Positions 49,821-58,540 of a stretch of DNA of 64,000 bases are shown piece after piece. Position 1 is the first letter of the stretch; each line of letters opens with the position of its first letter. This DNA comes from Pontitalea aquivivens (GTDB lineage Bacteria; Pseudomonadota; Alphaproteobacteria; Rhodobacterales; Rhodobacteraceae): contig NZ_JBKFEY010000001.1 in assembly GCF_046507575.1 (NCBI RefSeq), positions 310,001 through 374,000 on the forward strand. The letters are read 5' to 3'. The notes under the pieces are model-generated. The model saw only the letters and a program-made list of their open reading frames with translations. It did no database searches and had not been told where the DNA came from. Both the position numbers and the translations under genes were made by a program.

Positions 49821-51206
49821 ATGGCGGAAGACCGGGCAGAGGACGAGACGCGCGAGGAACAGGATTACCGGCTTGACCGTGCGCTTGTCGATCTGGTTCT
49901 CGATGCCGTCGAGGCGGGCGATGCCGCGCGCCTGACCGAATTGCTTGAACCGCTGCATGCCGCCGACATCGCCGATCTTCTGGAACAGGTGGGCGGGGCC
50001 GACCGGCGCGCCTTCCTGCGCCTGTGGGGCCGCGAGATCGACGGCGAGATCCTGTCGGAAATCGACGAATCGATCCGCGAAGAGGTGATCGGGGCGCTGC
50101 CGCGCGAGGTTCTGGCCGAAGCCGTGCGCGATCTGGATTCCGACGATGTGGTCGATCTGATCGAGGATCTGGAAGAGCCCCAGCAAGAGGCTATCCTGGA
50201 CGCCCTGGATGAGGCCGACCGCGCCGCGGTCGAACAGTCGCTGACCTATCCCGAATATTCCGCGGGCCGCCTGATGCAGCGCGAAGTGGTGACCGCGCCC
50301 GAACACTGGACCGTGGGCGAGGCGATCGATTTCCTGCGCGCCGAGGAGTGGCTGCCAGATCAGTTCTACCATGTGATCCTGGTCGATCCGCGCATGCACC
50401 CGGTGGGTTATGTGACGCTGGGCAAGCTTCTGTCCTCGCGCCGCGACGTGGCCCTGCGCGCCATCACCGAAGACAGTTTCCGCACCATTTCCGTCTATCA
50501 GGAAGAGGCTGACGTGGCCTATGCCTTCAACCAGTATCACCTGATTTCGGCCCCGGTGGTGGATGACGACGACCGGCTGGTGGGGGTGATCACCATCGAC
50601 GATGCCATGTCGGTGCTGGATGAGGAACATGAGGAAGACATCCTGCGTCTGGCCGGGGTGGGCGAGGAAAGCTCGCTGTCCGATACGGTGCTGGAAACCG
50701 CGCGCCAGCGATTGCCATGGCTGTTCGTGAACCTTTTGTCCGCGAATCTTGCCGCCGCCGTGATCGCGCTGTTCGAGGGAACGATCGAGCGGCTGGTGGC
50801 GCTGGCGGTGCTGATGCCGATTGTCGCCTCGATGGGGGGCAATGCGGGCACGCAGACGCTGACGGTGGCGGTGCGGGCGCTGGCCACCAAGAACCTGACC
50901 GAATCGAACGTCTGGCGTGTCGTGCGGCGCGAGGCGGTGGTGGGGCTGGTCAACGGTCTGACCTTCGCTACGGTGATGGGGCTGGTCGCCATGCTCTGGT
51001 TCGGCGAGCCCTTGCTCGGGCTGGTGATCGCGGCGGCGCTGGTGGTCAACCTGCTGATCGCCGCGCTGGCGGGCATTCTGGTGCCGCTTGCGCTGGAAAG
51101 ACTGGGCGCCGATCCGGCGCTGGCCTCGGGAACCTTCGTCACCACGGTGACCGATGTGGTGGGCTTTTTCGCCTTCCTGGGGCTGGCCGCGGCGGTGCTT
51201 TTGTGA
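49821..51206 (+). CDS. mgtE: magnesium transporter MgtE
   Basis: A 461-residue Mg2+ channel. Residues 25-130 are the helical MgtE-N domain, 140-265 a CBS pair (GRLMQREVVTAPEHWTVGEAI, split; ISAPVVDDDDRLVGVITIDD), then a connecting helix and five membrane helices with the pore motif VASMGGNAGTQTLTVAVRAL. The start follows GGGGGTATC; an upstream in-frame stretch lacks similarity. It is coupled to the folate gene by a GTGA overlap. I saw no Mg-sensing M-box leader. Confidence 0.94.
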   Translation: MAEDRAEDETREEQDYRLDRALVDLVLDAVEAGDAARLTELLEPLHAADIADLLEQVGGADRRAFLRLWGREIDGEILSEIDESIREEVIGALPREVLAEAVRDLDSDDVVDLIEDLEEPQQEAILDALDEADRAAVEQSLTYPEYSAGRLMQREVVTAPEHWTVGEAIDFLRAEEWLPDQFYHVILVDPRMHPVGYVTLGKLLSSRRDVALRAITEDSFRTISVYQEEADVAYAFNQYHLISAPVVDDDDRLVGVITIDDAMSVLDEEHEEDILRLAGVGEESSLSDTVLETARQRLPWLFVNLLSANLAAAVIALFEGTIERLVALAVLMPIVASMGGNAGTQTLTVAVRALATKNLTESNVWRVVRREAVVGLVNGLTFATVMGLVAMLWFGEPLLGLVIAAALVVNLLIAALAGILVPLALERLGADPALASGTFVTTVTDVVGFFAFLGLAAAVLL

Positions 51207-51208
51207 CC

Positions 51209-51751
51209 ATGGCCGGATCAAAGGCCCAGGCGCGCCACGATGCGGCGGTGCGGCGCAAGGCGGCCTTTTCCCGTGGCCAGGGCGATGCGGCGCGGCGGCT
51301 TTCGCGCGAACTGGCGCCCTGGTCGGGCGCGGTGCTGGCCGGCTACATGCCGATGCGGACCGAAATCGACCCCTTGCCCGCGATGGCGGCCCATGACGGC
51401 CCCGTCTGCGTGCCGGTGATCAAGGGGCCGGGCCAGGCGCTGTCCTTCCGTCGCTGGACCCCGCAGGCCCGCATGATCCCCGGGGTTTTCGGCGCCGAAA
51501 TCCCCGAAACCGGCGAAACCCTGATCCCGCGGGTGCTGATCGTGCCGCTTCTGGCCTTTGACCGCCGCGGCTTGCGGCTGGGCTATGGCGGCGGGTTTTA
51601 CGACCGCACCCTGGCCGGGTTGCGCGCGCTGGGCCCCGTCACCGCGATCGGCTTTGCCTACGCCGCCCAGGAAACCGACGCCCTCCCGACCGAGCCGACC
51701 GATCAGCCGCTCGACCTGATCGTGACCGAGTCCGAAACCATCCGGCCCTGA
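51209..51751 (+). CDS. 5-formyltetrahydrofolate cyclo-ligase
   Basis: A 180-residue enzyme converting 5-formyl-THF to 5,10-methenyl-THF with ATP. An N-terminal basic region AQARHDAAVRRKAAFS is followed by VLAGYMPMRTEIDPLP and the nucleotide loop RLGYGGGFYDRTLAGLR with VPLLAFDRRG ahead of it. The ATG at 51209 lies 2 codons after a GTG overlapping the mgtE stop, and either could be used. A dispersed repeat follows 17 bp past the stop. Confidence 0.92.
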   Translation: MAGSKAQARHDAAVRRKAAFSRGQGDAARRLSRELAPWSGAVLAGYMPMRTEIDPLPAMAAHDGPVCVPVIKGPGQALSFRRWTPQARMIPGVFGAEIPETGETLIPRVLIVPLLAFDRRGLRLGYGGGFYDRTLAGLRALGPVTAIGFAYAAQETDALPTEPTDQPLDLIVTESETIRP

Positions 51752-51767
51752 TCGCGGGCCAGACCCC

Positions 51768-51816
51768 CTTCATCTTGCCGAAAATACCTCGGGGGTCCGG
51801 GGGCGGCGCCCCCGGC
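51768..51816 (-). repeat. dispersed two-part element, copy 5
   Basis: On the minus strand: GCGCCGGGGGCGCCGCCCCC-type hairpin, then core CCCCCGAGGTATTTTCGGC ending AAGATGAAGGGG. It lies between the folate gene and the phosphoesterase gene. Confidence 0.75.
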
Positions 51817-51882
51817 GCGCGCCACCCGCATCCTGCGGGCTTGCTCTTGCGCTTCGCCGGCGCAGGGCCTAAGCCTCGGCGC

Positions 51883-52698
51883 ATGAAGATCCTGTTTCTG
51901 GGCGATGTGGTGGGGCGTGCGGGGCGCGCGGCGATCAGCGGGCAGCTGGCGAAGCTGCGGGCCGACTGGGGCCTGGATTTCGTCGTGGTCAATGGTGAAA
52001 ACGCCTCGTCCGGCATGGGGCTGACGGCGGATCACGCCAGGCTGCTGCTCGATGCCGGGGCCGATTGCCTCACGCTGGGCGATCACGCCTTCGACCAGAA
52101 GGACATGCTGCGCTTCATCGACACCGAGCCGCGCATCATCCGCCCGCTGAACTACGCCAAAGAGGCGCCGGGCCGCGGCGCGCGGCTGTTTTCGGATGCG
52201 CGCGGGCGCAAGATCCTGGTGGCGCAGGTGCTGGGCCAGGTCTTCATGAAGCGTCCCTTCGACGATCCCTTTTCGGCGGTGGATGCGGTTTTGCGCAAAC
52301 ACCCGCTGGGCGGTCTGGCGCAGGCCGCGCTGGTCGACATGCATTGCGAGGCGACCAGCGAGAAAATGGCGATGGGCCATTGGTGCGACGGGCGTGCCAG
52401 CGTCGTGGTGGGCACCCATACCCATGTTCCGACCGCCGATGCGATGGTGCTGCCGGGCGGCACCGCCTACATGACCGATGCGGGCATGTGCGGCGACTAT
52501 CATTCCGTGATCGGCATGGACAAGGCCGAACCCATGCGCCGTTTCATCACCGGCATGGGCAAGGAACGTTTCACCCCGGCCAATGGCGAGGCAACGCTGT
52601 CGGGTCTTTACACCGAAACCGATGACCGCACCGGCAAGGCGCGGCTGTGCGTGCCGGTGCGGGTGGGCGGCCGGCTGATCCCGGCCCGTCCGGTCTGA
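51883..52698 (+). CDS. TIGR00282/YmdB-family metallophosphoesterase
   Basis: A 271-residue phosphodiesterase. Metal-site motifs are FLGDVVGRAGR (5-15), VVNGENASSG (35-44), TLGDHAFDQKD, VDMHCEATSEK and VVGTHTHVPTAD. Homologues cleave 2',3'-cyclic nucleotides or act in RNA turnover and signalling. The TAYMTDAGMCGDYHSVIG stretch is a family signature. The start at 51883 has no strong ribosome site. A 12-bp tandem duplication follows the stop. Confidence 0.92.
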   Translation: MKILFLGDVVGRAGRAAISGQLAKLRADWGLDFVVVNGENASSGMGLTADHARLLLDAGADCLTLGDHAFDQKDMLRFIDTEPRIIRPLNYAKEAPGRGARLFSDARGRKILVAQVLGQVFMKRPFDDPFSAVDAVLRKHPLGGLAQAALVDMHCEATSEKMAMGHWCDGRASVVVGTHTHVPTADAMVLPGGTAYMTDAGMCGDYHSVIGMDKAEPMRRFITGMGKERFTPANGEATLSGLYTETDDRTGKARLCVPVRVGGRLIPARPV

Positions 52699-52708
52699 TC
52701 GGGCGGGG

Positions 52709-52732
52709 CCAGCCGTGATCCCAGCCGTGATC
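52709..52732. repeat. 12-bp tandem duplication
   Basis: Two perfect adjacent copies of CCAGCCGTGATC lie in the short spacer after the phosphoesterase gene. Confidence 0.85.
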
Positions 52733-52806
52733 GCTGCCATGGTCCTTGCCTGTGCGCCGCCGTGCCGTAAAATCGCCTTCCCGTTGCGCCCACCCAAAGA
52801 GGGATC

Positions 52807-54585
52807 ATGACAGAGCCGTTGCTTTCGCCGGACACCGCACCCTTTGCCGCCCTGCTGATCGTTCTGGGCATGTTCATGATGTTCCTGCGCGAACGCGTCC
52901 CGCCCGAGGTGGTGGCGATGGGGGGGGCGGGGACGATGCTGGCGCTGGGGCTGGCGCCGGTGGATCAGGCCACGCGCACCCTGGCGAATCCCGCGCCCTG
53001 GACCATCGCCTTCATGTTCCTGATCATGGGGGCGCTGGTGCGCACCGGAACGCTGGACTGGGTGACCCAGCGCGCGGCGCGCCATGTCACCGACCGGCCG
53101 CGCCTGACGCTGGCCGCGATCGGGGTGCTGGTGGTGGCGCTGTCGGCCTTCATGAACAACACGCCCATCGTCATCGTGATGATGCCGGTGTTCATCGCGC
53201 TGGCGCGCTCGCTGGGCAAGGCGCCCTCGAAGCTGCTGATCCCGCTCAGCTATCTGTCGATCTTCGGCGGCACGGTCACGATGATCGGCACCTCGACCAA
53301 CCTGCTGGTCGATGGGGTGGCGCGGCAGGCGGGGCTTGCGCATTTCGGCATCTTCGAAATCGCGCCGCTGGGGCTTGTGGTCGCGACGGTGGGGGGGGTG
53401 TATCTGGCGCTGCTGGGCCCGCGGCTGCTGCCCGACCGCTATTCCATGTCCAACCTTCTGGGCGGCCGGTCGCAGATGAAATTCTTCACCGAGGTGGCCG
53501 TGCCCGAGGATTCGGCCCTGACCGGCAAGCGCCTGGAAGAGGTCGACCTGTTCAAGCGCGACAACATGCGCGTGATCGACGTGCTGCGCGGCGATGCGTC
53601 GCTGCGCCGCGATCTGGCGGGGGTGATCATCGCGCCGGGCGACCGGGTGGTGCTGCGCACCCCCATGTCCGAGGTTCTGGGCCTTGCCAACAACAAGGAA
53701 ATCCGGCTGATCGACAAGCTCAGCTCGGTGCAGACCAACACGGTCGAGGTGCTGATCACCCCCGGCTGCCGCATGATCGGGCGGCGGCTGGGGGAAATGC
53801 GCCTGCGCCGGCGCTATGGCGTCTATGTTCTGGCCGCGCATCGCCGCAACCAGAACATCGGCCGCCAGCTGGATGATCTGGAGGTGCGGGTGGGCGATAC
53901 GCTGCTGCTGGAAGGCGCGCCCGCCGATATCCAGCGCCTGGCGGCCGACATGGAAATGGCCGATATCTCGCAGCCCTCGGAACGGGCCTACCGGCGCCGC
54001 CATGCGCCCATCGTGATCGCGGTGCTGGCGGCGGTGGTGGGGCTTGCGGCGCTGGATCTGGCACCGATTCTGGTGCTGGCCTTCCTGGGCGTGGCGGTGG
54101 TGCTGCTGACCGGCTGTATCGATGCAGATGAGGCCTTCGGCTTTGTCGAGGGCCGCCTGCTGGCGCTGATCTTTGCCATGCTGGTCGTGGGGGCGGGGCT
54201 GGATGCCAGCGGCGCGGTGCGCCTGATCGTCGAGGGGATCAGCCCCGCGCTGGCCAATCTGCCGCCCTGGATGCTGGTGCTGGTGATCTATGCCATCGCC
54301 TCTTTCCTGACCGAGGTCGTGACCAACAACGCCATCGCCGTGATCCTGACGCCCATCGCCATCGGGCTGGGGGCGCAGCTGGGGGTTGATCCGCGCGGCC
54401 TGGTCGTGGCGGTTATGTTCGGCGCCTCGGCCAGTTTCGCCACGCCCATCGGCTATCAGACCAACACCCTGGTCTATGCGCCGGGGGGCTATCGCTTCAC
54501 CGATTTCCTGCGTATCGGCGTGCCGCTGAATGTGATCATGGCGGTAACGGTCAGCCTTGTGATCCCGTTGCTTTGGCCGCTGTAA
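52807..54585 (+). CDS. SLC13/DASS-family carrier with two central TrkA-C (RCK) domains
   Basis: A 592-residue membrane carrier. Residues 1-200 and 400-592 hold two helix bundles with family motifs GGTVTMIGTSTNLLVDG and EVVTNNAIAVILTP, each ending a re-entrant loop. Between them (about 200-390) are two TrkA-C domains (SALTGKRLEEVDLFKRDN; VLITPGCRMIGRRLGEMRLR) that sense a ligand. Known members move sulfate, phosphate or dicarboxylates coupled to sodium. The substrate here is unknown. Confidence 0.92.
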   Translation: MTEPLLSPDTAPFAALLIVLGMFMMFLRERVPPEVVAMGGAGTMLALGLAPVDQATRTLANPAPWTIAFMFLIMGALVRTGTLDWVTQRAARHVTDRPRLTLAAIGVLVVALSAFMNNTPIVIVMMPVFIALARSLGKAPSKLLIPLSYLSIFGGTVTMIGTSTNLLVDGVARQAGLAHFGIFEIAPLGLVVATVGGVYLALLGPRLLPDRYSMSNLLGGRSQMKFFTEVAVPEDSALTGKRLEEVDLFKRDNMRVIDVLRGDASLRRDLAGVIIAPGDRVVLRTPMSEVLGLANNKEIRLIDKLSSVQTNTVEVLITPGCRMIGRRLGEMRLRRRYGVYVLAAHRRNQNIGRQLDDLEVRVGDTLLLEGAPADIQRLAADMEMADISQPSERAYRRRHAPIVIAVLAAVVGLAALDLAPILVLAFLGVAVVLLTGCIDADEAFGFVEGRLLALIFAMLVVGAGLDASGAVRLIVEGISPALANLPPWMLVLVIYAIASFLTEVVTNNAIAVILTPIAIGLGAQLGVDPRGLVVAVMFGASASFATPIGYQTNTLVYAPGGYRFTDFLRIGVPLNVIMAVTVSLVIPLLWPL

Positions 54586-54625
54586 GCGCGCTACCCTGTA
54601 TTTCCGTGACGCCCGGAGCCGTGCC

Positions 54626-54982
54626 ATGCCCCCGCTGATTCCGCGCCTTTCCCCGGCGCTGCTTGTCCCGCTGCTTGTCCCGCTGCTGGCGGCCTGCGCC
54701 TGGCCGCAGCCCCATGCCGTGCCCGACCGCATCAGCCTGTCGGCGCGGGTGCTGACGGTGGTGTTCACCGATGGCACCACCTGCCGGGCCGATATTGCCG
54801 CGGTGCCCGCGGGGCGGCTGACCGATTGTGCCCATCCGATCCGCTATGAGGTGGCGATCGAACGGCAAAGCTATCTGCAGGCGCTGGACCCGCTGTTTTC
54901 GCCCTATGCCACGGTGACGCTGCGCGACGACCGCGGCCGGCGCCGGACCTGGCGCACGCCCGAACGCCGCATCGACCGCTAA
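54626..54982 (+). CDS. small hypothetical lipoprotein
   Basis: A 118-residue protein with a lipoprotein signal (PLLVPLLVPLLAACAW, Cys near 25). The rest is a small beta-rich domain with C53 and C68 likely to form a disulfide (GTTCRAD; LTDCAHP). It is conserved in style with Rhodobacteraceae envelope lipoproteins of unknown function. A 12-bp tandem duplication creates the LLVP repeat in its signal peptide. The transcript may be read with the SLC13 gene 40 bp upstream. Confidence 0.7.
   Translation: MPPLIPRLSPALLVPLLVPLLAACAWPQPHAVPDRISLSARVLTVVFTDGTTCRADIAAVPAGRLTDCAHPIRYEVAIERQSYLQALDPLFSPYATVTLRDDRGRRRTWRTPERRIDR
54659..54682. repeat. 12-bp tandem duplication in the lipoprotein signal peptide
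   Basis: Two perfect copies of CTGCTTGTCCCG add one Leu-Leu-Val-Pro unit to the hydrophobic core. Confidence 0.85.
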
Positions 54983-55072
54983 GGTCGCATCGCCCACATG
55001 CGCGCCCCGCTTGCGGGCAGGCCCGTCGCTGGCATATAGAGGCGGCGATCAACACATAACGATGGGGGGCTC

Positions 55073-55813
55073 ATGGCCGGGCATTCGAAATGGGCGAACA
55101 TCCAGCACCGCAAGGGCAAGCAGGACAAGCTTCGTTCGAAACTGTTTTCCAAGTTGGCGAAGGAAATCACCGTCGCCGCGAAAATGGGCGACCCTGACCC
55201 CGAAAAGAACCCGCGCCTGCGTCTGGCGGTGAAGGCTGCAAAGTCGCAATCCATGCCCAAGGACGTGATCGACCGCGCGATCAAGAAATCGCAAGCTGGC
55301 GATGCGGCTGACTATACTGAAATCCGCTATGAAGGCTATGGCCCCAATGGCATCGCGGTGATCGTCGAGGCGATGACCGACAACCTGAACCGCACCGCGT
55401 CGAACGTTCGGTCCTATTTCACCAAGCATGGCGGCAATCTGGGCACCACCGGGTCGGTCAGCTTCATGTTCGACCGGGTCGGCGAAATCACCTATCCCGC
55501 CAGCGTGGGCGATGCCGACACGGTGATGATGGCCGCGATCGAGGCGGGCGCGGATGACGTGGAATCCGATGATGAGGGGCATTGGATCTATTGCGCCGAT
55601 ACCGCGCTGAATGAGGCGTCCGAGGCGCTGGAAAAGGTGCTGGGCGAATCGACCGAATCGAAACTGGTCTGGAAGCCGCAGAACCGCACCAATGTCGATC
55701 TGGACACCGCGCAAAAGCTGATGAAGCTGATCGACGCGCTGGAAGAAGATGACGATGTCCAGACCGTGACCGCGAATTTCGACGTCCCCGAGGATGTCGC
55801 GGCGCAGCTGTAA
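55073..55813 (+). CDS. YebC/PmpR-family regulator or translation factor
   Basis: A 246-residue YebC protein. It starts MAGHSKWANIQHRKGKQD, the family hallmark, and contains KDVIDRAIKKSQ and the domain 2-3 strands ending VTANFDVPEDVAAQL. Members are described as DNA-binding regulators and more recently as factors easing translation of proline stretches. It stands alone, with a bidirectional terminator downstream. Confidence 0.95.
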   Translation: MAGHSKWANIQHRKGKQDKLRSKLFSKLAKEITVAAKMGDPDPEKNPRLRLAVKAAKSQSMPKDVIDRAIKKSQAGDAADYTEIRYEGYGPNGIAVIVEAMTDNLNRTASNVRSYFTKHGGNLGTTGSVSFMFDRVGEITYPASVGDADTVMMAAIEAGADDVESDDEGHWIYCADTALNEASEALEKVLGESTESKLVWKPQNRTNVDLDTAQKLMKLIDALEEDDDVQTVTANFDVPEDVAAQL

Positions 55814-55857
55814 TTCCGGCACACCGGCCCCTGCGGGGCCTGCCGTGCAAGACCTTT

Positions 55858-55882
55858 GGCCCCGCCGGATGGCGGGGCCTTT
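55858..55882. terminator. bidirectional terminator between yebC and the LysR gene
   Basis: GGCCCCGCC (55858-55866), loop GGAT and GGCGGGGCC (55871-55879) form a perfect 9-bp stem, flanked by TTT on the plus side and AAA/TTT context on the minus side. Confidence 0.85.
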
Positions 55883-55896
55883 GATTGCCGGGGGCG

Positions 55897-56778
55897 TCAG
55901 GGGGGCAGCAGGATCCGGCCCGCGGCGGCGCGGATCGCCCGCGTCAGCGGCGCCAGCGGCCCGCGCATCCGGCGCAACGCCTGCCAGTGCAGCGATACAT
56001 CCAGCGGCGCGGGCGCAAGCGCGACCAGCCGGCCGGCGGCCAGGTGCTCGCGGATCAGCGGTTCGGGGTTCATCCCCCAGCCCAGCCCAAGAAGGGCGGC
56101 CTCGACAAAACCCTGGGATGAGGCGATCTGATGCGTGGGCGGTGCGATCGGCGGCCCGGATGCCGCGCCGCCGATCTGGCGGGCCCAGTCGATCTGCAGC
56201 CGGTCCTTGTGGTTGAAGGTGACCGCCGGCGCCTGCATCAGCGCCCGGGCGGTGGGGCCATCGGGGAAATGGCGGGCGACAAAGGCGGGGCTTGCGGTGG
56301 CGATATAGCGCAGCCGGCCCAGGGGCATGCTGTCGCAGCCCGCCACCGGGCCGGGGGCGGCGGTCACGGCGGCCAGAACCTCGCCCCGGCGCAGCCAGTC
56401 GTCGGAATGGTCCTGATCGTCGATCACCAGATCGAACAGCATCCCCGGGCAGGCGGCCAGCGCGGGCAGCACCCAGGTCGCCAGGCTGTCGGCATTGACC
56501 GCCAGGCGGATGACGGGGGTGGTGTCGGCCCCGTCCGGCGTGGCCAGGTCGCGTTCCAGCAGGCGCACCTGCTGCAGGTGGCGCGCCAGCCGCAGCCCGG
56601 TTTCGGTGCCCGTGCAGGGCGTGCCCCGCCGCACCAGCACACAGCCCATCCGGTCTTCCAGCGCGCGGATGCGCTGGGATATGGCCGAAGGTGTGACATG
56701 CAGCGCCGCCGCCGCCGCCTCGAACGAACCGCGGCGAAGCACCTCGGCCAGGGCGGCCAGCGCGGGATAGTCCAGCAT
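55897..56778 (-). CDS. LysR-family regulator, ArgP/LysG type
   Basis: A 293-residue LTTR. The HTH is at 1-60 (YPALAALAEVLRRGSFEAAA, then VTPSAISQRIRALEDRMG). The C-terminal effector domain follows (IRLAVNADSLATWVLPAL). Similarity to ArgP (LysG) and the divergent lysE gene 83 bp away make a basic amino acid such as lysine or arginine the likely inducer. Confidence 0.9.
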   Translation of the reverse strand: MLDYPALAALAEVLRRGSFEAAAAALHVTPSAISQRIRALEDRMGCVLVRRGTPCTGTETGLRLARHLQQVRLLERDLATPDGADTTPVIRLAVNADSLATWVLPALAACPGMLFDLVIDDQDHSDDWLRRGEVLAAVTAAPGPVAGCDSMPLGRLRYIATASPAFVARHFPDGPTARALMQAPAVTFNHKDRLQIDWARQIGGAASGPPIAPPTHQIASSQGFVEAALLGLGWGMNPEPLIREHLAAGRLVALAPAPLDVSLHWQALRRMRGPLAPLTRAIRAAAGRILLPP

Positions 56779-56861
56779 TAGTTTTCCTTAATCCAGATAA
56801 CCTGAATGAATTTGCCATGAACCGCGCCACCCGGCTAGACCCGACGCAAAAGGGGGTGATC
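56779..56861. promoter_or_regulatory. ArgP-type regulator/exporter intergenic control region
   Basis: This 83-bp spacer has an AT-rich tract (TTAGTTTTCCTTAATCCAG, then TAACCTGAATGAATTT) expected to hold LTTR T-N11-A sites for regulator autocontrol and lysE activation. The exact operator is not resolvable by eye. Confidence 0.5.
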
Positions 56862-57482
56862 ATGGTGGCCTACTGGGCAGGACTGAAGCTGGCGCTGGGG
56901 CTGATCATGGCGATCGGGGCACAGAACGCCTTTGTGCTGCGCCAGGGGCTGCGGCGCGAACATGTGCTGGCGGTGGTGCTGTTCTGCGCGGCCTCGGATG
57001 CGGTGCTGATCGTGCTGGGCGTCACCGGCTTTGCCCGGATCAGCGCGCTGGCGCCGGGGTTCGGGCTGGCGATGCTGTGGGGGGGCGTGGCGTTTCTGAT
57101 CTGGTATGGCGCGCGGGCCTTTCTGTCCGCCTGGCGCGGCGGCGGGGCGCTGGCGGCGGCGCAGGGCGGCGGGGCCAGCCTGGGCGCCACGCTGGGGATG
57201 CTGGTGGTGATCACCTGGGCCAATCCGCATGTCTGGCTGGATACGGTGGTGCTGCTGGGCGCGATTTCCGCGCAGTTTCCGGGGCAGGGGGCGGCCTTTG
57301 CGGCAGGCGCGGTCAGCGCATCATTCAGCTTTTTCTTCGCGCTGGGTTTTGGCGCGCGGGGGCTGGCGCCGTTTTTCGCCCGGCCCTGGGCCTGGCGGGC
57401 GGTGGATGGGGGGATCGGCGTGATGATGTGGTCGATCGCCTGGCGGCTGGCGCAGGGCGCGCTGCAGGGCGCCACCGCCTGA
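56862..57482 (+). CDS. LysE/ArgO-family amino acid exporter
   Basis: A 206-residue membrane protein with six helices. It starts MVAYWAGLKLALGLIMAIGAQNAFVLRQG, with the conserved AIGAQNAFVLRQG loop of LysE/ArgO exporters. The ATG at 56862 follows AAAAGGGGGTGATC and is preferred over an in-frame ATG at 56817. It probably exports lysine or arginine under control of the divergent LysR protein. Confidence 0.92.
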   Translation: MVAYWAGLKLALGLIMAIGAQNAFVLRQGLRREHVLAVVLFCAASDAVLIVLGVTGFARISALAPGFGLAMLWGGVAFLIWYGARAFLSAWRGGGALAAAQGGGASLGATLGMLVVITWANPHVWLDTVVLLGAISAQFPGQGAAFAAGAVSASFSFFFALGFGARGLAPFFARPWAWRAVDGGIGVMMWSIAWRLAQGALQGATA

Positions 57483-57568
57483 GGCCTTGGCCCTCCGCGC
57501 GCAATTCCCTGTGTGTCCGATACAATTCAGCCCTTGATCCGGCGGCCCGGCTGGGGCCTTGTGCGGGC

Positions 57569-58513
57569 ATGAGCCGTTTGACGACCGATATTTCCCTGCA
57601 GGCGCTTTCCGGCCCGGTGACTGGTGTGCTGTGGATGCTGGCCTCGGGGCTGTGTTTCGTGGCGGTCACGGGGATCGTGCGCTATCTGGGCACCGATCTG
57701 CCGGCGGTTCAGGGGGCGTTTTTGCGGTTTGTCTTTGGGCTGGCCTTTCTGGGGCCGGCGCTGGTGGTGACGCTGCGGCGCGGGGTTCCGGCCGGGACGA
57801 TGCCGCTGGTCCTGGGCCGGGGGGGGCTGCATGCCGTGGCGGTGACGCTGTGGTTCTTTGCCATGGCGCGCCTGCCGGTGGCCGAGGTCACGGCGATCGG
57901 CTACATCAACCCGATCGTGGTGACACTGGGCGGGGCGCTGCTCTTGGGGGAACGTCTGGCGGCGCGGCGGCTGGTGGCGATCGGGGTTGCGGTGGTTGGC
58001 GCGCTGATCATCCTGCGCCCGGGCCTGCGCGAGATTTCGGTGGGCCATCTGGCACAGCTTGGCGCGGCGGTGTCTTTCGGGCTGAGCTATCTGATCGCCA
58101 AGCGCCTGTCCGATAGCATGCCCGCAGGCGCGGTGGTGGCGATGATGTCGCTGACCGTCGCCATCGCGCTGGCACCTTTTGCGGTGGCGGTCTGGGTGCC
58201 GGTGGGGCTGGTGGCGCTGGCCTGGCTGGCGCTGGTGGCGTTCTTCGCGACCGTGGGGCATTACTGCATGACCCGGGCCTTTGCCGCCGCGCCGGTTACG
58301 GTGACCCAGCCGGTGACCTTTCTGCAACTGGTCTGGGCGATGCTGCTGGGCATGGCGGTGTTCGGGGAACCGGCGGACCCCTGGGTCTTTGCGGGGGGCG
58401 CGCTGATCATCACCGCGATCAGCTACATGACCTGGCGTGAGGCGCAGCTGAAGCGCCGGGCCCTGATCACCGCCATGGCGCTGACCCCTACCGCCCCGCA
58501 GACCAAGGTCTGA
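57569..58513 (+). CDS. DMT-superfamily (EamA) transporter
   Basis: A 314-residue protein with ten helices in two EamA repeats (residues about 17-145 and 160-295). MARLPVAEVTAIGYINPIVVTLGGALLLGE, split at about 95-124, is the EamA signature and it recurs near TQPVTFLQLVWAMLLGMAVFGE. The substrate is unknown; relatives export amino acids or nucleobase-like metabolites. It ends 27 bp from the convergent choV. Confidence 0.9.
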   Translation: MSRLTTDISLQALSGPVTGVLWMLASGLCFVAVTGIVRYLGTDLPAVQGAFLRFVFGLAFLGPALVVTLRRGVPAGTMPLVLGRGGLHAVAVTLWFFAMARLPVAEVTAIGYINPIVVTLGGALLLGERLAARRLVAIGVAVVGALIILRPGLREISVGHLAQLGAAVSFGLSYLIAKRLSDSMPAGAVVAMMSLTVAIALAPFAVAVWVPVGLVALAWLALVAFFATVGHYCMTRAFAAAPVTVTQPVTFLQLVWAMLLGMAVFGEPADPWVFAGGALIITAISYMTWREAQLKRRALITAMALTPTAPQTKV

Positions 58514-58540
58514 CGGGGCGCAGGGCGGCGGGGGCGCCGC